Shown here in pieces: positions 57,473 to 64,000 of a stretch of 64,000 bases of DNA; the first letter of the stretch is position 1; each line of letters opens with the position of its first letter. The position numbers were made by a program, and so were the translations under genes. The DNA is from Nereocystis luetkeana (lineage: Eukaryota; Sar; Phaeophyceae; Laminariales; Laminariaceae). The stretch lies in assembly GCA_031213475.1 (NCBI GenBank), contig JARUPZ010000013.1, positions 2,630,231 through 2,694,230 on the forward strand, in the 5' to 3' direction. Below the pieces are notes generated by a model, which had not been told where the DNA came from, made no database searches, and worked only from the letters and a program-made list of their open reading frames with translations.

Positions 57473-60179
57473 GTACGTTCGAGTACGTACCGATCGCTCT
57501 GTTTGCAAGAGGAAGATGCCTCATTGATCGGCTGGGATTAGATTCCGAGTTTTCAGCCCATCACAGGTAGGTTTCAAGTCTCGACAACACGATATTACTC
57601 TTCGTTTTGTGTCGAATAGTTCTGCTCTTTTTCCTTCCCTTTTTCCTTTCCGTTTTTTTTTTTGCTGTCGACTAAAAAAAGCGATCGAGTGTTGGGGGAG
57701 AAGATAAGACGCCATGACATGAGAACTAACTGTAGCTTATGCGAACACCCAAAATTAGACTTCGTGGGTGTGGACATCAAATTGGCGTTGTTACCCCCGC
57801 GGACCCCCTCTGTAGTATGTATGGCGATGCAGCTCTAGGGGTTTTACCGGGTAATTTAAATACATCCCTTGGCGGGTTCGTCGCATTTTTTCAGCCCATG
57901 TTTGTCTAAATCGCATTTTACAGTCTCTCTGTTTGTCTATACCCATTCATTGCGGGCATGCGCACAGCAGCAGGCGGGTGCCAGCCCGCCACGGCAAAGT
58001 CTCTCCTTTCAATCTTGTACACGAGCTGGTGCCAGCCAGCAACAGCCACAAAGTTTCGGGTTGAAGTTTTTGCACCTTGGTTTTTGAGAGTTTGGAAACG
58101 AAATTCGAAATTTGGGAGAGTTGTGCGTCATGACATGCGAAGAAACGCGAAACTGCTCCTCGATGGCTTTTTTTCATATCATCATCACAGGTATTAATTT
58201 GTGTACTTTTTCTTTCTTCTACAGATAGATACGAGTATACATTTTTTGCTTGATTGTTCGGCGATTTTAACCCTCCCTGACAAACGCGCACGCTGTTGTT
58301 TTTTTTTCACGCCACTTTCCAAACTCTCGAAAACTACAAGGTGCAAAATCACTCCCGTGCAGAGTGATATTTTTCCTACTACAGTAAGTAGGGTTCCCAG
58401 AGACCAACATAAATTGTTCCAGCACTTCGTCAGGCGTTTAATGAATCGGCTTTGCACCGCTGGCAGAACAAAACAAGTAGTGCAACGCATGTCTTGTGTT
58501 TGTTTAAAGGATCACATCCACTCGTTCAGTGTCGACCTATAATTATATTCCCTGTAACCGATTTAATACAAGACAAATTGAATGGATTTTATGTGACCAA
58601 AATACACGCGTATTACATCCATCCCTGGGCAACAACGCCTCCCCGAAAACTACGAATAATTCCCGTAGCTTACGAACTATACAGACAGCTCGCATGTTCA
58701 CCGATCGATGTGTTTTCCCTTTCTTTGTTGATGCGGTCACGTGGAAACGATAACTAACTGTTGTTGTAGAGTCACGTGGATATGATCGCTGCTGCAGTAC
58801 ATAGAGTGGCGCTTTCGTGTTGTTTCATGGCCCGAAGGTGGAGGATTTGGTTGTCGCTGGAACCATCTTGTATTATTGTGAATATATATATCAGGTATAT
58901 ATTTATAAAGGAAGGTAGTCTGTTGTCGCAGGACAGACTCCAAACATCAAGGAGAGAGTGAGAAATATGGTGAGGTGAATGAGAAAAAAAACGGAATTAT
59001 TTTATACCAGTAAAATTGTAATGTCAGGACATAAAGCAGGTGTGAGTCGGCAGGACTTTTACTATTCATACGTGCCCACAAACATACCAGTTATCCAAGG
59101 TATCCACCTATATACTATTAATACCACTGAACCGCCAAGTATCATATACCGTGGTATGGAAGAGATCGCTGCGTAGCCAACTTGAGGACCCTTGACGAGA
59201 GGTAGGTTGGGTAGGTTGGCTCGGGAAACACAAGAAATATAACTACTCCGAGTACATGCCAGCCGGAATAATATGTTTCAACTCTGTATCCTAGTCATCT
59301 TCCAACGGGAGAAGGGACTGAATCGGCCAGAACCCTTACTATTAATACTACTACAGCTCTGTGTCCTATTAATAGTCATTTTCCGACGGGAAAAGGGACT
59401 GAATCGGCCAGAACCCTTGCTAATATTGCAAAAAAAAAACAGTGGACGGGAAAACGAGATGCGGCCCGCGGCTTCAAGTGCTCCTCCTGGCTAACATCAC
59501 GTGACCGACTCCAATAATATATATTGATGAAATTGTAAAGAAACTCGTCACTCGTGACCCTCGCTTCTCTCGGACAGACGGGGGCGCATAGATAGGGAAA
59601 ACATTCAGTCCTCAGGAGGTGCCCGCGCGTGCCCCCAGCATGTATCAACTGATTGACGCGCCGGCAGTAACCCCACAGGCCTTGGTTAACACGCACAACC
59701 TTTGTTTTCTGTGGCGAAGGAGGGTCTGCGAGGATCTGACTACAACATGGGGGGAGGGGGGGGTCGCCCCCGCAACTATACTACATTTATTTATGTAATA
59801 TACTCGTGCTAAGACTACACACAGTATAGGGTTACAGTATGGGGGTAGCTTTCGCTGGGTAGATATAGCTTGCGGGGTTTACCTATCAGGATCTTGACGA
59901 TTTCGACTGTCGAACTCCCACACGTGCGTCCAAGCACTTACTTTGCGTATCACTCCTATGTATACTAGTATTCGTTCAATCTTCAGGAAATCAAGCGTAC
60001 AGCATGATGTTTCCTCTGAGTTCGGCTTTGTTGTTGAAGCACGGAGAACTTCAAGCGAGGACCCCCAGAAAAATTTACGCGCATCTCTTTACCTTGCCCG
60101 TAGTGCGACTCCACTAGTTTCAGTCGGATACCCCTCTTTTCGGCCGGAAATTTGCCCCTTTTTCGGCGATATTGACTAT
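57473..60179. other. No convincing gene
   Basis: The stretch contains a degenerate GCCAGCCNGCNACGGC pair (57977 and 58030), a tandem duplication at 59282-59430, and short frames on both strands with no family motif. Confidence 0.45.
59282..59430. repeat. Direct duplication of about 75 bp
   Basis: CTCTGTATCCTAGTCATCTT plus ACGGGAGAAGGGACTGAATC and GGCCAGAACCCTT at 59282-59336 recurs at 59356-59428 with a few changes. Confidence 0.88.
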
Positions 60180-60288
60180 TATTACAGGGGACCATAGTTA
60201 ACAGGACCTATGGTACACATAAAAACCGATATGTTTAACCATTTTTACTAACAATATTTGGTCCTGTTAACTATGGCCCCCCGTAATA
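60180..60288. repeat. Hairpin MITE, family 1
   Basis: 109 bp, TATTACAGGGGACCATAGTT to CTATGGCCCCCCGTAATA, with TAACAGGACC inside both arms. One of the best-preserved copies. Confidence 0.92.
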
Positions 60289-60514
60289 GTTTTGATGATC
60301 CGCCGTGAATCCGTTCTAATAAATCCCTCGACATTCCGCCGAGGGCACAGAGAGGAGAGGGGGGATACACCTCGTATGTGCCTTCGTCCCGGGCTATCGG
60401 AGGAAGCGGCTTCCATTAATAGCGTATGTGCAACATCGCGGACACGAGGTGTTCATCCTGTCGGCCAGACCTTAGATTGAAACTCACCCGGGTGACCACC
60501 GTTGTGCTGTCAGC

Positions 60515-60624
60515 TATTACGGGGGGACACAATAAATAGGACCTACGGTACTCACAAAAAACTATATAGTTCGCTATTTTTACCAACTATATTAGGTCCT
60601 ATTTACTATAGTCCCCCCGTAATA
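60515..60624. repeat. Hairpin MITE, family 1
   Basis: 110 bp, TATTACGGGGGGACACAAT to CTATAGTCCCCCCGTAATA. It lies about 230 bp from the 60180 copy. Confidence 0.92.
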
Positions 60625-61299
60625 TAGGGTGGTGAGATCCTGGTAGGGGCGATACTCTGCTGTTGTTGGTGTATGAGAGTTATATTTTAAGCGAGGACCA
60701 CCCGACTGTTGCGCGCGATCATTTGCAACGCGGTGTTACGCCCGCTGTGCGCCCTCGCATGATACAACAGTGTGGAAGGATGCAATATCTTGAATAGTTG
60801 TTGTCACAGCGCCGATGATCAAACGTTCCTGTGGGCAACAATCGTCCTCGAGCAAATCTTAGGATGAGGCCACCCCTGCCGGATAGGACGCGGTGAGATG
60901 TCAGTTTAGGCAGTAGTACCGCGATCAAGCTCTCAATAGCAAGAAGCAGTTCACGCTGCCCATTGCGCATCACTCGTATCATGATGCACGTGGAAAGACC
61001 AAAAATCTAGCAACATCCAACTTTCGCACTAGTCCCAGCGATCACATATATTCCTTTAAACTATACTCGTCCCTAGGAGAACGTAAGGATGAAACCTATG
61101 ACCGGGAGAGACCGCCAGCGGGTGATGAGTATGACGTGATGACGTGATGACTTGCCGCGATATTTTCAGCACTATAAATACGTTGTTGATGGTGCGTTGC
61201 AAGTGTTCGGCTGAACGAAGTACACGTTCTGTATGCGATCGATTGCAACAACTCGATACTGATCGTGCCCGATGGCATTGAACACAAAGGATCAGTTTT

Positions 61300-61690
61300 C
61301 AAAAAAACGATCGTTCGACGAACCCTACAAAGATTTAATAATCGGCACACGATATAATTCAACGATTATAGAAAGAGAGTCGTTAAAACCATATTTGAAC
61401 GATCGGTTTTACCGACTCTCTTTTTTCTGATCGTAGAACGATCTCGCTTCTCTCTAACCATCCCATTTTTCGATCGTTGAACGTTCGTTTTCAACTCTCC
61501 CTTTTTCCGATCGTTGAACGATCGTTTTTGAACGATCCCTTTGATTGAACGCTCGTCGCACGCTCGATCTTGATGGTCCTTTTTCACTATTATCAGTGTA
61601 GGGGTCGTTGATCGATCGTTCTTATCAACCCCTATTCCGATCATTGAACGATCGTTTCCAACGCTCCCTTGTCTTGCGATCGTTCAATGA
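61300..61690. repeat. Cluster of TTGAACGATCGTT dyads
   Basis: CGATCGTTGAACGATCG and variants (ATTGAACGATCG, GTAGAACGATC, CGATCGTTCAATG) recur about nine times at spacings of roughly 40-90 bp, joined by CTCCCTTTTTCC-like pyrimidine strings. Each unit is itself a dyad. Adjacent plus-strand frame 61608-61913 starts within it. Confidence 0.8.
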
Positions 61691-62159
61691 CCACAACAAG
61701 GCGGCGGCCACATCCGCGCGCTTGCACCGCAATGACGCGAGAACCGCGAACAACAAGGGCGTGAGAGCCACGGAGAACAATCGAACTGGCTCTACCGAAG
61801 ATGGAGACAATATCGCCCGCCTAGAAACGACAGCAGAGGGAGGTTCGACCATGGTATGGCGGTTCGAGAGAGCGAGGACTCGTCCCAGCCGCGTTTGCGG
61901 TAGGGTTATATAGTCAAGAGAGCGGTGACGACACGGTAGTACTAAAAGGGTTGGCGACCTTTCGGCGCGCGAGAGGAGAGAGTGCCACGAAACCGGAAGG
62001 CGGTGCACATACTACAGTGTTAGGGTTGAAGCAACACGACGGCTGGTTTCCAATCACACTATTGTACGTACTACGCGCATGTCAGCGGCGTACGTCAAAA
62101 ACGGTAAGCGGGGTCGTCTCCGGCGGCGGGTAGAGCACAGGACTGGGACCCAGCACTTA

Positions 62160-64000
62160 ACGGAAGGTAGCGCAGGAGGAGGAGGAGAGGGCTGGGCTAT
62201 GCATTTCGATATTTGCACGACATCACAGGGGAATCGAAGCGATAAGTGCGCCAACGTTTACACCGCGACAAGCGGCGGTGGGCGACGGTCACGGGGACGG
62301 TGGGAGAGCAGATGAGAGCGTTTATCTAAGGGAGAAACGTGCACAGGGCACGCACAGGGCGACTTTTGTGACGAGCCGGGCGAGCGCCGAGGCACAATCT
62401 CCATTTTAATACAGTTAGAACACATACAGGTAAATATATTAGTGAAATAACTTACACACGAATACAATTCGAAGTTTTTACATGCAAGCTCCAGGGTGCA
62501 GACGCGAACACGTCGACACACGCGCAGACTAACAGCGTGCGCACGTTCCGCCAAGACAAAACAGTATCCTTAACGCCCCAAGACATTTATTTTTGCCAAT
62601 CAAGTCCGTCTCACGTATTACAATTGGCAACCGTTTCATGTGTGTATCAAAGCGGAAGAAATTGTACGAAAGACGTGTATGCTACTGATACATGGATCAT
62701 CGATCCGACGTGCCGCGTAGCAACTGATTGTCATTACGTCCGCCATGTCTCTCGGCGGGCTCGTCTGGCCATCGCATCGCACCTACTGTACGTTAGCCGC
62801 ATGTACACAGCGACACATGTATTGAGTAGTAGTGCATCGTTTAACTCCGGCACCCGTAATTCCTTGCCCTACCTAACAAAGACATCCGTACACCGTGCCG
62901 TATCAAGCTGCGTAAAGGTGCGCCAACGTATCGTACGTGGCCCCAACGCGGAGGCACCGAGAATTGGGATTTCGTTCCCACCCCTTCCCCAATCCTGAGC
63001 GTCGAGAAACGGAAGGGGCGGGGGACGGAAACCCAGTCCAACGCAGAGAACACACCGACTGTGGCAGACGTTTTGGGTGATCGGTTAGGCGGAAGCGTAT
63101 GGTGGCTGTGGTGGGTTGCGGGCTACGGTTTCGGGGCAAAAGGTGGTTATGCGAAACCGCCCATCAGAAACAAGTATACCACGGCTGTCGCTTTTACCTC
63201 CAGGAAGAAGTGAGCGTGTGCTGACGAGACATGCAACAACAACCTTGTCTCCACAATCCAGTGCATGGGGGCTGTATGACGACGAGACATCACGCAACAA
63301 CTTTGTACATACAACACGCTTCTTCGTGCGAGTCTCGCTTGTCCTAAGCACGTTGTAATCACGCCGTAGAGAAGAGGGCAAAACAAGGCCGGCAATCAAA
63401 AAAGAAAGATGGAACTGGTTTCGATCTCGGCCATGGGCGATAGGACTCGAGATATGTGCCACAGCATCCTAGGATAGGATTCGATCTTGGCCATGGGCGA
63501 TAGGACTTTCGAGAGGATCGTGAGAGGTCCTCGCGAACTTTAGAATACCGGTGCACTGCTGCGCTACAAAATTTACCCCCCACAAATTCCGGGTAGACTG
63601 GCCCGAAAAAAAACGTGAGCGCGATTTTAAGAAGGCCAATTCCCTGGAAAAAAATACAATCCACCGGCCACGCAGGCAGAGGCACAGAAACAAATTCGAG
63701 TACGAACCACTACTGCATACTGCACCCCCGCAGGCTGAGAGCAGCAGTATAGCGAGCGCCGTATATAGAAGACCTTGGTCCAGCTCCGAAAAAGTGGTTG
63801 AAAATATGCTTGACCTGACACGGTAACTAACGCTAACCCCAACGGCGCGTTCTACGATCGAGGTAGCACATTTCCGCTATTAAATAACCTGTTTTCTGAA
63901 CGACGGGGTTCCTCAACCTAAAATCGCCGGAACGTTACTCTTGTTTCGAAAAATAACGTTGTTGTATACCTGGGCCATGGGATTATTCACCGCGAGTGCC
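62160..64000. other. No gene recognised; short direct repeat at 63419-63508
   Basis: TTCGATCTYGGCCATGGGCG followed by ATAGGACT occurs twice, 61 bp apart. Frames such as 62537-62998 (plus, 153 codons) have no motif and no splice context I trust. Confidence 0.4.

Noticed and set aside
62125-62165. GGTAGAGCACAGGACTGGGA, resembling a tRNA D-arm and anticodon arm
   Set aside because: The anticodon stem does not pair and no T-arm or acceptor stem follows.
1-64000. CRISPR arrays, operons, bacterial promoters and terminators
   Set aside because: Repeat spacing is irregular with no unique spacers of constant length, and spliced genes show the DNA is eukaryotic.

Overview
The window looks like nuclear DNA of a stramenopile, most likely a filamentous brown alga of the Ectocarpus type. 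The reasons are small symmetric exons set in large repeat-rich introns, phase-1 cysteine-rich extracellular modules joined to a lectin-like domain, remains of Ty1/copia and tyrosine-recombinase retrotransposons, and many short hairpin (MITE-like) elements. The taxon is an inference; no rRNA, tRNA or organelle gene is present to settle it.

Layout. 1-13 kb is gene-poor: a CAG microsatellite, two hairpin MITEs, a poly-G tract and a few low-confidence open frames. 13-14.5 kb is a degenerate CACGGGA-type satellite. 15-20 kb holds fossil Ty1/copia pieces in both orientations. 23.4-25.9 kb is a large minisatellite of about 87 bp units. 26.6-29.0 kb is a decayed DIRS/Ngaro-like retrotransposon with a recognisable tyrosine recombinase region and direct repeats after it. 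29.95-30.66 kb is a foldback element of about 0.7 kb.

The real interest lies from 29.4 to 55.6 kb. Two paralogous multi-exon genes, both on the minus strand, sit in tandem about 17 kb apart (38.67 to 31.39 kb and 55.51 to 47.81 kb). Each encodes a signal peptide, a chain of small cysteine-rich modules one per exon, and a two-exon domain that reads like a discoidin/F5-8 type C (CBM32-like) carbohydrate-binding domain. Exons 2 to 6 have exactly the same lengths in both genes (96, 108, 126, 350, 150 nt). The splice phases agree, and two introns in each gene appear to start with GC instead of GT. Homology continues beyond the genes, into the promoter and to a point about 1.5 kb past exon 6, so this is a segmental tandem duplication. 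A further candidate two-exon gene lies inside intron 3 of the distal copy.

The rest is an island of short mobile repeats. There are at least eight copies of one hairpin MITE, three of a second MITE flanked by TTAA, a third family with GTCGGATGGCAAGC ends, a 435 bp foldback with hairpins inside its arms, a near-perfect 57 bp palindrome, and several satellites. Nothing suggests a phage, plasmid, CRISPR array or operon.
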